DNA of 64,000 nt from Candidatus Bathyarchaeum tardum (GTDB lineage Archaea; Thermoproteota; Bathyarchaeia; Bathyarchaeales; Bathyarchaeaceae). Position numbers and translations under genes: made by a program. The stretch is taken from the NCBI GenBank assembly GCA_029762755.1, contig JARVGH010000005.1, positions 62,001 through 126,000 of the forward strand, read 5' to 3'. The stretch's first letter is position 1; each line of letters begins with the position of its first letter. The notes beneath the pieces were generated by a model. The model was given only the letters and a program-made list of their open reading frames with translations, did no database searches and had not been told where the DNA came from. Shown here piece after piece: positions 1-8,753 of this stretch.

Positions 1-688
1 GCACCAAATCTTCCCAGGGATCTTCACCCGCCATTTGAAGAATACTCTGCAAAACCGCTAAACCTTTTTTTGAAACACCTGCTTGTTCAGCAACAGCAAG
101 AGCGTTATTCCACTCTTTTTTGTCTAACAGTTGCCTAACATTGTTTTGTTGTTGTTCGTTTAGTCCTTCTTGGGTTAATATTCCTCTGAGGATTCCAGTG
201 TGACCAACTTTGAATCGATAATTTTTTAGTCCCAAATTTTTGAGAACATTATTTGTTAGCATCAAAATTTCAGCATCTGCTTCAGGTCGGGTTGAACCAA
301 ACAGTTCATAGTTGGCTTGCCAAAATTCCCGGAACCGTCCATACTGGGGTTCGTCATAACGGTAAAGACTTCCAGTGCTGAACAACCGCATAGGTTTGGG
401 TTCATTTTTAAGTTTATTAACTACCAATCGGGCAACAGAAGCAGTAAATTCTGGACGCATGGCAACTTGTCTGCCCCCAAGGTCTTCAAATTTGTACATT
501 CTTTCACGGATTTCTTCACTGGTTTTGGCTGCTAACAACTCATAGGATTCCAAAACTGGAGTGATTATTTCTTCGTAGCCATAAAGTTTGGAGACATACC
601 TTGTAACCTGCTCAACATAACGCATCTTCTGTGCGTCACCTGGCAGTAGGTCTCTCATTCCGCGAACAGTTTTGAACACTTTTTTCAC
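1..688 (-). CDS. hisS: Histidyl-tRNA synthetase, N-terminal part (runs off the left edge)
   Basis: Charges tRNA-His with histidine in the cytoplasm. Read leftwards, the translation opens VKKVFKTVRGMRDLLPGD, the usual class II HisRS start, followed by the motif 2 region (RPEFTASVARLV, then the FREFWQANYELFG segment). The C-terminal part, with the histidine-binding and anticodon-binding regions, lies outside the window. A GTG at 686-688 is the most likely start because homology begins within a few residues of it. It lies 11 nt downstream of the endA stop on the same strand, so the two are probably cotranscribed. The SD before it is weak, which fits an internal operon gene. Confidence 0.93.
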   Translation of the reverse strand, partial: MKKVFKTVRGMRDLLPGDAQKMRYVEQVTRYVSKLYGYEEIITPVLESYELLAAKTSEEIRERMYKFEDLGGRQVAMRPEFTASVARLVVNKLKNEPKPMRLFSTGSLYRYDEPQYGRFREFWQANYELFGSTRPEADAEILMLTNNVLKNLGLKNYRFKVGHTGILRGILTQEGLNEQQQNNVRQLLDKKEWNNALAVAEQAGVSKKGLAVLQSILQMAGEDPWEDLV

Positions 689-699
689 CCAAATTTTTG

Positions 700-1269
700 T
701 TACTTTAAGTTAAGTTCTGAAAGGGAATAGTAAACAATTTCCCCTCTTCGATTAATAACTGCAAGAACCAAATTTTTTTTCAAGTTCTGAGTATACCGCT
801 GAGTTCTTGCCAGTTTCTCTAAGGTAACTGGTTGACCTTCCTGTATGCCAAAAATCAAATGCTTGGCAGTTCCTTTGCCGTAATCTCCTCGCTCATACAA
901 ACGAAAATCGATGTCCTTGCCAAAGCCTTCACGTGCTACATATCCTCGGCTTCTTAAATCCCTATAAATTAAGTATCGAACCCATGCGTCTTTATCAACT
1001 GCCTGAAAACGTTTCAGCAAATCTTCAAAAACAATTATTTCTTTGTTTTTGGAGTCTTTGACTTCAATAATTCCTTTGCTAAGAAGATAAAGGGCTTCAC
1101 AACTTGTCAGTTCCAGTTTGTTGTTTTCAGTATTGCCATAACCTTTTGCTGAAAGCTCTTCTGCATCTGCAGATAAATTAACAGTGACAACAGTATCCGT
1201 TAACACAGCACAAACTGGAACCAAAGCATCTTTATTTTTTTCAGCGTCAAGCTCCTGCTTATCCAACAT
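700..1269 (-). CDS. endA: tRNA-splicing endonuclease EndA
   Basis: Cuts tRNA introns at bulge-helix-bulge (BHB) structures. The C-terminal half carries the catalytic triad in family context: Tyr in DFRLYERGDYG, His in GTAKHLIFG and Lys in TQNLKKNLVLAV. I place the start at the ATG at 1267-1269 because GAAGG sits about 5 nt before it; an upstream ATG at 1305 would add 12 residues. The resulting 189 aa fits the single-domain catalytic-type subunit. Both tRNAs in this window need splicing: tRNA-Arg at the canonical site and tRNA-Lys at a non-canonical one. Homotetrameric enzymes normally prefer canonical BHBs, so a second subunit elsewhere in the genome is possible; none is visible here. Confidence 0.93.
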   Translation of the reverse strand: MLDKQELDAEKNKDALVPVCAVLTDTVVTVNLSADAEELSAKGYGNTENNKLELTSCEALYLLSKGIIEVKDSKNKEIIVFEDLLKRFQAVDKDAWVRYLIYRDLRSRGYVAREGFGKDIDFRLYERGDYGKGTAKHLIFGIQEGQPVTLEKLARTQRYTQNLKKNLVLAVINRRGEIVYYSLSELNLK

Positions 1270-1421
1270 CAAAACCTTCAAACAGTTAATAATCAGCCTA
1301 ATCATTAACTCTTAAGATTTTAATCTTTAGTTAACTAACGATTTGAGAAAAATTTTTGGATTTTTTAATGCTATATGGGTTAATTAGAACTTAGTTATGC
1401 TCATTAAGATTAACTATTTTT

Positions 1422-1625
1422 TTATGGAACATATTTGGATATTATCATGATAACAAATCCTAATGCAATCAGCACAAAGCCTTCCTGTCCTTTTATTGAC
1501 CAACGTTTATTTGTTGTACTGCTCGTACGTATTGTGGTTTTGTTACCTAGAATGGTCCACATTATTCCTGCGGTAACCATTACAAGACTTATTTGATACA
1601 AATAGTCGTTCATACCCCAATCCAT
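1422..1625 (-). CDS. Small two-TM membrane protein, unknown function
   Basis: A 67-aa ORF with two hydrophobic segments (about residues 8-26 and 48-64) separated by a polar stretch rich in Thr, Ser, Lys and Arg. The pattern is that of a small membrane protein with a short hydrophilic loop. I do not recognise the family. It stands alone between endA and the divergent leu operon. No strong SD is visible. The hydrophobic pattern makes it more likely real than random, but it could be spurious. Confidence 0.45.
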   Translation of the reverse strand: MDWGMNDYLYQISLVMVTAGIMWTILGNKTTIRTSSTTNKRWSIKGQEGFVLIALGFVIMIISKYVP

Positions 1626-1884
1626 GTTTTGAAGTGTTATAAATTGTTCGAGGATTTTTTCGTTGAAGCCTAAAAATTTTTAAGATAGGCTGTAGTTTGG
1701 CTTGTTAGAGGTTGTTAAATTGAGGGATCGTTTCCTCCATCGCTAATTTCGTTTCGTTTGTTAGCTTATGTTTTGTTAGTTTAACCCCTTGTAGAAACAT
1801 TTTTGGCGTATCAATGCACAACTTCTCTGAACAGTCCTTTGTGGATAAATTTATTAGTAAAACAACGTTTGAAGGTGACTTATC

Positions 1885-3135
1885 ATGAACATTATCGAAA
1901 AAATCTTAGCAAGAGCCTCAAACAAAAACGAGGTAGTTCCAGGAGAAATAGTGGAAGCTAACATCGACGTGGCCATGACCCACGACTTGACTGGACCATT
2001 AGCTATTCAATCATTCAAAGAAATTGGAGCAAAAAAAGTTTGGAACACCGACAAAATAGTAGTCATACTAGACCATCTGGTTCCAGCAAGCTCAGTAATT
2101 TCTGCAGGTTTGCACAACACCGTGCGAGATTTTGTTAATGAACAAGGAATCAAAAACTTCTACGATGTAGGGCGAGGTGGGGTATGCCACCAAGTAATGC
2201 CTGAAAAAGGGCATGTTCGACCCGGAGAAGTAATCGTTGGTTCTGATTCTCACACATGCACTTACGGAGCCTTCGGAGCTTTCGCAACTGGAATTGGCTC
2301 TACAGAGATGGCTGCAGTTTTCACAACAGGTAAACTGTGGTTTAGAGTCCCCGAAGTCATCAAAGTTGATGTAACTGGTAACTTCCAGAATTTAGTTTCA
2401 GCAAAAGACCTAACCCTAAAAGTAGTCGGCGAAATTGGAGCAGATGGTGCAATCTATAAAGGATTAGAATTTACTGGTCAAACCATACGTGACCTGACCA
2501 TCGACGGCAGAATGGTTCTGTCCAACATGGCCGTAGAAATGGGAGCCAAAGCAGGATTAATCGAACCCGACCAAAAAACCATGGATTACGTTAACGCCCG
2601 AACTGAAATGCCTTTTACCCCCCAGAAAAGTGACGCCGACGCAACCTACGAAAAAGTAGTAGACATTGACGTTAACAACTTGGAGCCACAGGTAGCAGTT
2701 CCACACTCTGTAGATAACGTTAAGCCTGTCTCTGAAGTGGAAGGCACCGAACTAAACCAAGGCTTCATTGGTTCCTGCACTAACGGTCGATTAGAGGACT
2801 TGCGAGAAGCTGCAAAAATCTTGAAAGGCAAACAAATCGCCAAAACCATTCGGTTAATTGTAATTCCTGCCTCTCAAGAAATTTATTTAAACGCAGTACA
2901 AGAAGGTTTAGTCAAAACCTTCATGGAATCTGGAGCCACTGTGGCAAACCCCAACTGTGGACCCTGCTTAGGTGGACATATGGGAATAATGACCGACGGC
3001 GAAGCATGCATAAGCACCTCAAACCGAAACTTCATCGGACGAATGGGAAGCACCAAATCTTACGTTTATTTGGCTTCTCCTGCAACTGTTGCAGCTTCAG
3101 CAATTACCGGAAAAATAACTGACCCAACAAAATAG
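1885..3135 (+). CDS. leuC: 3-isopropylmalate dehydratase large subunit
   Basis: Isomerises 2-isopropylmalate to 3-isopropylmalate together with LeuD. The 416-aa protein has aconitase-family signatures: GSDSHTCTYGAFGAFATGIG near 119-138, GSCTNGR near 297 and NPNCGPCLGG near 356-364. Cys298, Cys358 and Cys361 are the expected [4Fe-4S] ligands. The ATG is preceded by GAAGGTGA at 1871-1878. It is first in a leuC-leuD-leuB-leuA run with gaps of 12 nt or less and one overlap. The sequence alone does not separate isopropylmalate isomerase from homoaconitase large subunits; the LeuD specificity loop favours the leucine assignment. A T/A-rich box at about 1846-1855 is a plausible promoter. Confidence 0.93.
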   Translation: MNIIEKILARASNKNEVVPGEIVEANIDVAMTHDLTGPLAIQSFKEIGAKKVWNTDKIVVILDHLVPASSVISAGLHNTVRDFVNEQGIKNFYDVGRGGVCHQVMPEKGHVRPGEVIVGSDSHTCTYGAFGAFATGIGSTEMAAVFTTGKLWFRVPEVIKVDVTGNFQNLVSAKDLTLKVVGEIGADGAIYKGLEFTGQTIRDLTIDGRMVLSNMAVEMGAKAGLIEPDQKTMDYVNARTEMPFTPQKSDADATYEKVVDIDVNNLEPQVAVPHSVDNVKPVSEVEGTELNQGFIGSCTNGRLEDLREAAKILKGKQIAKTIRLIVIPASQEIYLNAVQEGLVKTFMESGATVANPNCGPCLGGHMGIMTDGEACISTSNRNFIGRMGSTKSYVYLASPATVAASAITGKITDPTK

Positions 3136-3147
3136 AAGGTAAAAAAA

Positions 3148-3642
3148 TTGGCAATAAACGGAAAAGCAATCAAATTCGGAGACAACATCGACACAGACGT
3201 AATTCTGCCTGGACCTTACCTAGTTCACACAAACCCTTACGAACTAGCAAAACATGCAATGGAAGGCTTAGACTCAGAGTTCCCACAAAAAGCCTCTGGA
3301 GGCGTAATTGTTGTGGGAGCCAAAAACTTTGGATGTGGTTCAAGCCGTGAGCAAGCCCCCATTGCATTAAAGTATGCAGGGGTAAAATGCGTGTTGGCAG
3401 AATCCTTTGCCCGTATATTCTATCGAAACGCCATTACTATAGGCTTACCTGTGTTAGTGTGCAAAGACGTTTCAACCAAAGTGAACGAAGGCGACGAATT
3501 AACAGTTAATCTGCAAACAGGCAAAGTTGAAAACTTAACCAACGGCGCTGTATTGCAAGCCACCAAATTGCCCGAATTTATCATGGGAATCTTAGACGAT
3601 GGCGGATTAATCAAACACCTGAAAAGGAGCATAAAACAATGA
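3148..3642 (+). CDS. leuD: 3-isopropylmalate dehydratase small subunit
   Basis: Swivelling small subunit that completes the LeuC active site. The 164-aa length and the motifs GDNIDTDVILPGPYL and CGSSREQAP are typical. The specificity loop after the Tyr-Leu pair reads YLVHTNP. Family knowledge is that homoaconitase small subunits carry an Arg two residues after the Tyr (YLRT), while isopropylmalate isomerases have Val (YLVY/YLVM). Val here supports the leucine pathway over homoaconitase. The start is TTG at 3148, 12 nt after leuC. The 3' end overlaps the leuB ATG by 4 nt, suggesting translational coupling. Confidence 0.92.
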   Translation: MAINGKAIKFGDNIDTDVILPGPYLVHTNPYELAKHAMEGLDSEFPQKASGGVIVVGAKNFGCGSSREQAPIALKYAGVKCVLAESFARIFYRNAITIGLPVLVCKDVSTKVNEGDELTVNLQTGKVENLTNGAVLQATKLPEFIMGILDDGGLIKHLKRSIKQ

Positions 3643-4667
3643 GCAAATACGACATAACTTTAATGCCCGGAGACGGAATAGGACCTGAACTAACAGAAGC
3701 AACCCTGAAAGTATTAGACGCAGTTCAGAAAAAATTCAACATCAAACTAAACATGATACCTGTAGAAGCAGGAGACAAATGCCTCGAAAAAAATGGCGTA
3801 GCTCTGCCTCAAGAAACAATTGATTCCTTCACTAAAACTCACGTATGCCTGAAAGGACCAGTAGGAGAAACTGCAGCAGATGTAATTGTCAAACTAAGAA
3901 TCATGTTTGACCTATACGCGAACCTGCGCCCAATCAAAACTTATCCTTCAGTTCCTGATGTGCAACCAGGAATTGACATGATGTTTGTTCGAGAAAACAC
4001 CGAAGATGTATACCGGGGAATCGAATTCCAAATCGACGACAGCGCGGTGTGCATGCGAGTAATAACCAAGAAAGGTTCAGAAAAAATTGCCAAGAAAGCC
4101 TTTGAAATCGCAAAACTACGGGAAAGAAAACAAGTTGTTGCAATTCACAAAGCAAATGTTATGAGGGTAACCTGTGGTTTGTTTAAGAAAACCTGCCAAG
4201 AAGTCGCAAAACAGTACCCCGACATCGAATACAGCGAACAGTACGTTGACGCCGCAGCCATGCGCTTAATCAGACAGCCTCAAAGTTTTGATGTTATCTT
4301 AATCACTAACATGTTTGGGGATATATTGTCCGACGAAGCCGCCCAACTAATCGGAGGCTTAGGAATGGCTCCTGGAGCAAACGTCGGCGATGACTTTGGA
4401 CTGTTTGAACCTATCCATGGTTCTGCACCTGACATAGTCGGAAAAGGCATAGCCAATCCTTGTTCAATGGTTTTGTCTGCAAAAATGATGCTAGACTGGT
4501 TGGGTGAACGCAACAACGACAGAGAATGTTTTGCTGCAGCTCAGGCTATCGAAGATGCGGTAACAGAGACTTTACGTAAAGGCGTAACTGTTCCTGACTT
4601 AGGTGGCAATGTCTCAACAATGGGCATGGCTGAAGCTATTGCTCAAGAAATCATAAACAAAAAATAA
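3639..4667 (+). CDS. leuB: 3-isopropylmalate dehydrogenase
   Basis: NAD-dependent oxidative decarboxylation of 3-isopropylmalate. The 342-aa protein opens with GDGIGPELTEATLKVL and carries the Arg-rich substrate segment (LYANLRP), the NTEDVYRGIEF region and the metal/NAD region NMFGDILSDEAAQLIGGLGMAPGANVG followed by FEPIHGSAPDIVGKG. It overlaps leuD by 4 nt, and leuA follows 23 nt later, so the operon carries the whole specific part of leucine synthesis. A homologue at 44400 stands alone and may have a different substrate. Confidence 0.9.
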   Translation: MSKYDITLMPGDGIGPELTEATLKVLDAVQKKFNIKLNMIPVEAGDKCLEKNGVALPQETIDSFTKTHVCLKGPVGETAADVIVKLRIMFDLYANLRPIKTYPSVPDVQPGIDMMFVRENTEDVYRGIEFQIDDSAVCMRVITKKGSEKIAKKAFEIAKLRERKQVVAIHKANVMRVTCGLFKKTCQEVAKQYPDIEYSEQYVDAAAMRLIRQPQSFDVILITNMFGDILSDEAAQLIGGLGMAPGANVGDDFGLFEPIHGSAPDIVGKGIANPCSMVLSAKMMLDWLGERNNDRECFAAAQAIEDAVTETLRKGVTVPDLGGNVSTMGMAEAIAQEIINKK

Positions 4668-4690
4668 AAAAATAATTGGAAGGGGGAACC

Positions 4691-6211
4691 TTGAAAACAA
4701 AAAATGGAGATTACATACGAATCTTTGATACCACCCTGCGAGATGGGGAGCAGACGCCAGGGGTTTCTTTAACTACTGAAGAGAAACTGGAGATTGCTCG
4801 GCAACTTGACAAACTGGGTGTAGACAGCATCGAAGCTGGAACTCCTATCAGTTCTGAGGGTGAAAGGCGAGCAACCAAAGAAATTGCAAAAGCAGGATTA
4901 ACTGCAGAAGTTTGTGGTTTAGCCCGTAGCAAACGAAACGACATTGACATAGCCATAGCGTGTGATGTAGATGCGGTTCATACTTTCATTTCTACTTCTG
5001 AAGTTCAAATGAAGTACGCCGTAAACATGACTCCTGAAGAAGTTTTGGCTAGTTCAATTGATTCGATCGAGTACATCAAGAGTCATGGATTAGTTTGTGA
5101 GTATTCTCCGATGGATGCTTCAAGAACCGACATAGAGTTCTTGAAAAAAGTCTGCAAAGCAGCAGAACAAGCAGGAGCTGACAGAATCAACATTCCTGAC
5201 ACTGTTGGCATTATGATTCCTAGGACTATGCGGCAATTAATCCAAGAAGTAACAAGCACGGTAAAAATTCCAATCAGCGTGCACTGTCACAACGATTTCG
5301 GGATGGCAGTTGCAAACTCCTTAGCAGGAGTTGAGGGTGGCGCATCTCAAGTTCATGTTGCCGTTAACGGTTTAGGTGAACGGGCAGGAAACGCAGCCCT
5401 AGAAGAAATTGTTGTTGCCCTGAACTTGATTTACAACAAAAAAACTGGAATTAACCCCAAACAACTCTATGAAACCTCAAGGTTAGTTTCCCGTTTATCT
5501 GGAATGCAAATTCAAGCCAACAAAGCAGTGGTAGGAGAAAATGCATTCTCCCACGAGTCAGGTATCCACACACGCGGTGTAACTGTTGCGCCATCGACTT
5601 TTGAGCCGATTCAACCTGAATTTGTTGGACGAAAACGAAAACTAGTAGCAGGAAAACTGGCTGGAACCAGTGGCATACGGGCAGAACTTGAAGAATCCGG
5701 TTTGACCCCAACCAGTGAACAATTAAATGAAGTCGTTAAAATAGTCAAAGACCTAGGGGACAAAGGCAAAAAAATTACTGATGCTGACGTGTTATCTATT
5801 GCCCGTTCAGTTATGGGCAAAGTCGATAAAGAAAAACGGATTGTTGACTTGGCTGGATTTTCAGTTGTAACTGGAATGAACGTTATTCCAACTGCATCGG
5901 TAAGTTTGGTACTGGATGGCAAAAAATACATTGCATCTGAGACAGGGTTTGGTCCTGTTGATGCAGTAATGAAGGCAGTTCAAAAACTAACATCACCTTT
6001 GGTGAACGTTCGACTCAAAGAATATCGAATAGAAGCAACTACTGGGGGTTCTGATGCTATCGGTGAAGTGTTAATCAAAGTTGAAGACAAAGACGGCAAC
6101 GTAGTTTCTTCCCGGGCAAGCAACGAAGACATAGTCATGGCCAGCGTTGAAGCAATGGTAGAAGGTATCAACAAAAGCCTTCTGAAAAGCAGAAACAAAA
6201 AAAGGAAATAA
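4691..6211 (+). CDS. leuA: 2-isopropylmalate synthase with C-terminal regulatory domain
   Basis: Condenses acetyl-CoA with 2-oxoisovalerate, the committed leucine step. The N-terminal HMGL-like barrel shows DTTLRDGEQTPGVSLT and the metal-binding HCHNDFGMAVANSL. The C-terminal third (from about residue 385, RIVDLAGFSVVTGMNVIP onward) is the LeuA allosteric dimer domain, which implies feedback inhibition. I choose TTG 4691 because GGAAGGGGG ends about 4 nt before it; TTG 4676 lies upstream of that SD. The length is 506 aa. Citramalate and homocitrate synthases share this fold; the operon context favours LeuA. Confidence 0.9.
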   Translation: MKTKNGDYIRIFDTTLRDGEQTPGVSLTTEEKLEIARQLDKLGVDSIEAGTPISSEGERRATKEIAKAGLTAEVCGLARSKRNDIDIAIACDVDAVHTFISTSEVQMKYAVNMTPEEVLASSIDSIEYIKSHGLVCEYSPMDASRTDIEFLKKVCKAAEQAGADRINIPDTVGIMIPRTMRQLIQEVTSTVKIPISVHCHNDFGMAVANSLAGVEGGASQVHVAVNGLGERAGNAALEEIVVALNLIYNKKTGINPKQLYETSRLVSRLSGMQIQANKAVVGENAFSHESGIHTRGVTVAPSTFEPIQPEFVGRKRKLVAGKLAGTSGIRAELEESGLTPTSEQLNEVVKIVKDLGDKGKKITDADVLSIARSVMGKVDKEKRIVDLAGFSVVTGMNVIPTASVSLVLDGKKYIASETGFGPVDAVMKAVQKLTSPLVNVRLKEYRIEATTGGSDAIGEVLIKVEDKDGNVVSSRASNEDIVMASVEAMVEGINKSLLKSRNKKRK

Positions 6212-6394
6212 CCAAAAACTAATCGTTAGCAGTAGTATCTAAATTAATTGTAATTGTTGGGTTTATCTCCTTAATGCTTTTAACATACTTGTAAGCAGTA
6301 ATGAAGTTATTAACGAAAATATTCAATGTAAAATATTATTCATGGCAGAAAAGTGACTAAACAGTTTTGGTGCAGGCGCAAGGAGGTAGTTAGG

Positions 6395-7480
6395 TTGGAA
6401 ATGCAATTAAATCAATTGAGGAATCGAGATGTTTATGTTGACTTTATTCGAACTGTAGCTATCGTATTTGTTCTTTTTTTGCATTCTTCTGGTCGGTGGT
6501 TAATAACAAGCCAAGAATTACATCAACTAACTTTATCCGAGTTCGTCGGCTGGAGCATTGTTGACCTTTACCAAAGTATTGGAGTAATTGGAGCGCCCTT
6601 ATTTGTGATGTTAAGCGGTGCCCTTTTGCTTCAACCCGGAAAAACTGAACCCCTTACCAGTTTTTTCAAGAAACGATGGGCTCGAATCGGTTTACCTTTC
6701 TTTTTTTGGAGCGCAATCTATTTTGTTTGGGTATTTGTTGTTCAAAAGGCACCTTTTAGCATAGAAGCCGTAGTTCAAGGTTTACTGAATGGTCCTTACA
6801 CCCAGTTTTGGTACATCTACGTGCTTGTTGGAATTTACCTTTGGACACCAATCTTGCGTATCTTCTTAAATCATGCAGATCCTAAAATGGTAAAATATTT
6901 TATAATAATCTGGCTTTTTGGAGCATCACTTATACCCTTTTTTGATTTGTTAACCATTTTCCAGTTACACAGAGATGTTTTCACAATTACAGGATTTGTA
7001 GGGTATTTTGTTTTAGGTTCATACCTCACAACAGTGAACGTTCGCCGTTCAACTGTGGTTAAAATGTTGTTTGCTGGACTCGCATTAACTTCGGTTGGCA
7101 CTTATGTGATGGCTACAACTGGCGGCGGCCAAGGAATGTACTTCTTCCAAGAATACCTTAGTCCAACAGTTATTTTATCCACTTCCATGGTGTTCTTGCT
7201 GTTGTTACAAATTAAACTCCCTTCAGTTCAGAACCAAAATAGTCAATCCAAACTCGACAAACTTGTTACAATAATTGGTCAAAACACATTAGCATTGTAT
7301 CTTGTTCACGTGCTGATACTGGAAACGTTTCAAAAGGGCTATTTACTTTTCGCCATAAACCGTGAAACTCTCAATCCCATTGTTCAGGTTCCATTGTTGA
7401 CAGTAATTGTTTTGTTTGCTTCTTTGGCAACAATTCTTTTACTCAAGAAAGTACCTTACTTAAACAAATTAATTGGATAA
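6395..7480 (+). CDS. Acyltransferase family 3 membrane protein
   Basis: Integral membrane O-acyltransferase (OafA/OpgC-like) that moves acyl groups onto glycans at the membrane. The start of helix 1 reads YVDFIRTVAIVFVLFLHSSG, containing the Arg and the His typical of the family, and about ten hydrophobic segments follow over 362 aa. Start choice: AGGAGGT at 6381-6387 is spaced 7 nt from TTG 6395; ATG 6401 is the alternative. The next gene, an SGNH hydrolase, starts 28 nt downstream. Acyltransferase-3 proteins often occur with or fused to an SGNH esterase, so the pair probably adds or edits acetyl groups on a surface glycan or lipid. The substrate is unknown. Confidence 0.85.
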   Translation: MEMQLNQLRNRDVYVDFIRTVAIVFVLFLHSSGRWLITSQELHQLTLSEFVGWSIVDLYQSIGVIGAPLFVMLSGALLLQPGKTEPLTSFFKKRWARIGLPFFFWSAIYFVWVFVVQKAPFSIEAVVQGLLNGPYTQFWYIYVLVGIYLWTPILRIFLNHADPKMVKYFIIIWLFGASLIPFFDLLTIFQLHRDVFTITGFVGYFVLGSYLTTVNVRRSTVVKMLFAGLALTSVGTYVMATTGGGQGMYFFQEYLSPTVILSTSMVFLLLLQIKLPSVQNQNSQSKLDKLVTIIGQNTLALYLVHVLILETFQKGYLLFAINRETLNPIVQVPLLTVIVLFASLATILLLKKVPYLNKLIG

Positions 7481-7508
7481 ACCTTTGACTCTAAGGAAAC
7501 GAACAAAA

Positions 7509-8183
7509 ATGAATAAAAAAAAATTGCAGTTACTGGCTGTTGGGATACTCATTCTATTTGTGACTTCATTAGTTGCACAATTCTTCATTATGAATGCTGG
7601 AACCAAACAATCTCCACCTGAAGCAATAAAAGTTGCATGCGTTGGAGACAGTCTAACCCAATCAACTGTGTATCCTTTGGTGCTTTGGATTAATCTTGGT
7701 CTAGAAACATATGACGTTCAAAACTTTGGGGTCGGTTCAACAACGGTTATCCTTGAATCTGAAACCCCTTACATGGACACCCCCACTTTTCAAGAAGCAC
7801 TGGATTTTCAACCAGACATTGTAATCCTTTTGATAGGAACTAACGATGCACAACCCAGCCTTTTTCCGTTTAACACAACGTTTGTGTCAGATTATCTTGA
7901 ACTGGTTTCTGCCTTTCAGGGGCTTTCGTCCATTCCCGAAATTTGGATTGTTTTGCCTCCCCCCCTTTTTGGCGATAAAGGGGGAACAATTAGCCCAGAA
8001 TATTTTGCAAACACCATAATTCCTCTAATAAAACAAGTTGCAAACCAAACTAATTTGCCAACAATCGACGTTTATTCTGCCTTGTCGGATGCTTCTGAAT
8101 ATTTCCCCGACGGACTACATCCAAATGTTGAAGGTGGAACCCTAATCGCTGAAGAAATATACAAGGCTTTAGCTCCAAACTGA
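7509..8183 (+). CDS. SGNH/GDSL-family hydrolase, membrane-anchored
   Basis: An N-terminal hydrophobic segment (about residues 5-25) anchors or exports the protein. The following domain has the SGNH blocks: block I CVGDSLTQS with the nucleophile Ser, block III IGTNDAQP, and block V DGLHPNVEGG with the catalytic Asp and His. Block II (Gly) is probably in NFGVGSTT. ATG 7509 is preceded by AAGGA. Likely partner of the acyltransferase upstream, acting as an esterase or acyl carrier on surface glycans. The site is on the extracytoplasmic side if the N-terminal segment behaves as expected. Confidence 0.82.
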   Translation: MNKKKLQLLAVGILILFVTSLVAQFFIMNAGTKQSPPEAIKVACVGDSLTQSTVYPLVLWINLGLETYDVQNFGVGSTTVILESETPYMDTPTFQEALDFQPDIVILLIGTNDAQPSLFPFNTTFVSDYLELVSAFQGLSSIPEIWIVLPPPLFGDKGGTISPEYFANTIIPLIKQVANQTNLPTIDVYSALSDASEYFPDGLHPNVEGGTLIAEEIYKALAPN

Positions 8184-8307
8184 TACTGCTACTAAAAACA
8201 ATTACCTAAAAAATTCAGAATCATTGAAACAGACCAATCCAGTTGTTGTTAATTTGAAGCGTTCAACCGATTGTAAAAAAAGTGGCATAAAACCGTGTTT
8301 TTAACAG

Positions 8308-8742
8308 TTACGTGTTTAATTTCTTTCGTAGAATTATTCCTTCTGCAAAAAACAAAAGCATGGCTATTGCAGTTATTGCTGTAAGAAAAAGAAAACTTGT
8401 TTCAATAAATATTTCAGCGACAAAATAACTTAATGCTAAAATTGCTAGTTCTGCTCCGAACGCTCCCAGAAAAAAGAAGGAGTAGAACATTAAACGAGGA
8501 ACAAGATTGTTTCCCACCCACACGTGACCGCTGACGCCTGCTTTTTCTTTCAGAATGTAGTCGCCGAACTCATTTTTTTCAAGTAAGCCCAGCAACTCTA
8601 GTTTTTGCAGGTGACGATGTGCCACGCTTGAGCTACTTAAATTTGCCCCTCGCATAACGTCCCTTGTGCCGACTGGTCTATTTTCTTTAACTACGTATGT
8701 GTAAACGCTTAAAGTGTTGCCAGCAAGTTCTTTTTCGTCCAT
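8308..8742 (-). CDS. Membrane-anchored winged-helix protein (paralogue of the protein at 9760)
   Basis: 144 aa. Residues about 1-70 form a winged-helix domain (LSVYTYVVKENRPVGTRDVM, SSSVAHRHLQKLELLGLLEK). Residues about 80-140 hold two hydrophobic segments. The order, DNA-binding domain then membrane anchor, suggests a membrane-tethered regulator. It starts 11 nt after the secreted protein gene on the same strand, so it probably reports on or controls that protein. A close paralogue is transcribed divergently from 9760. The shared segment GTRDVMRGANLSSSSVAHRH versus GPRDVMRGVNLSSPSVAYRH shows the relationship directly. The ligand or signal is not recognisable. Confidence 0.75.
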   Translation of the reverse strand: MDEKELAGNTLSVYTYVVKENRPVGTRDVMRGANLSSSSVAHRHLQKLELLGLLEKNEFGDYILKEKAGVSGHVWVGNNLVPRLMFYSFFFLGAFGAELAILALSYFVAEIFIETSFLFLTAITAIAMLLFFAEGIILRKKLNT

Positions 8743-8753
8743 TAGTATAACCC

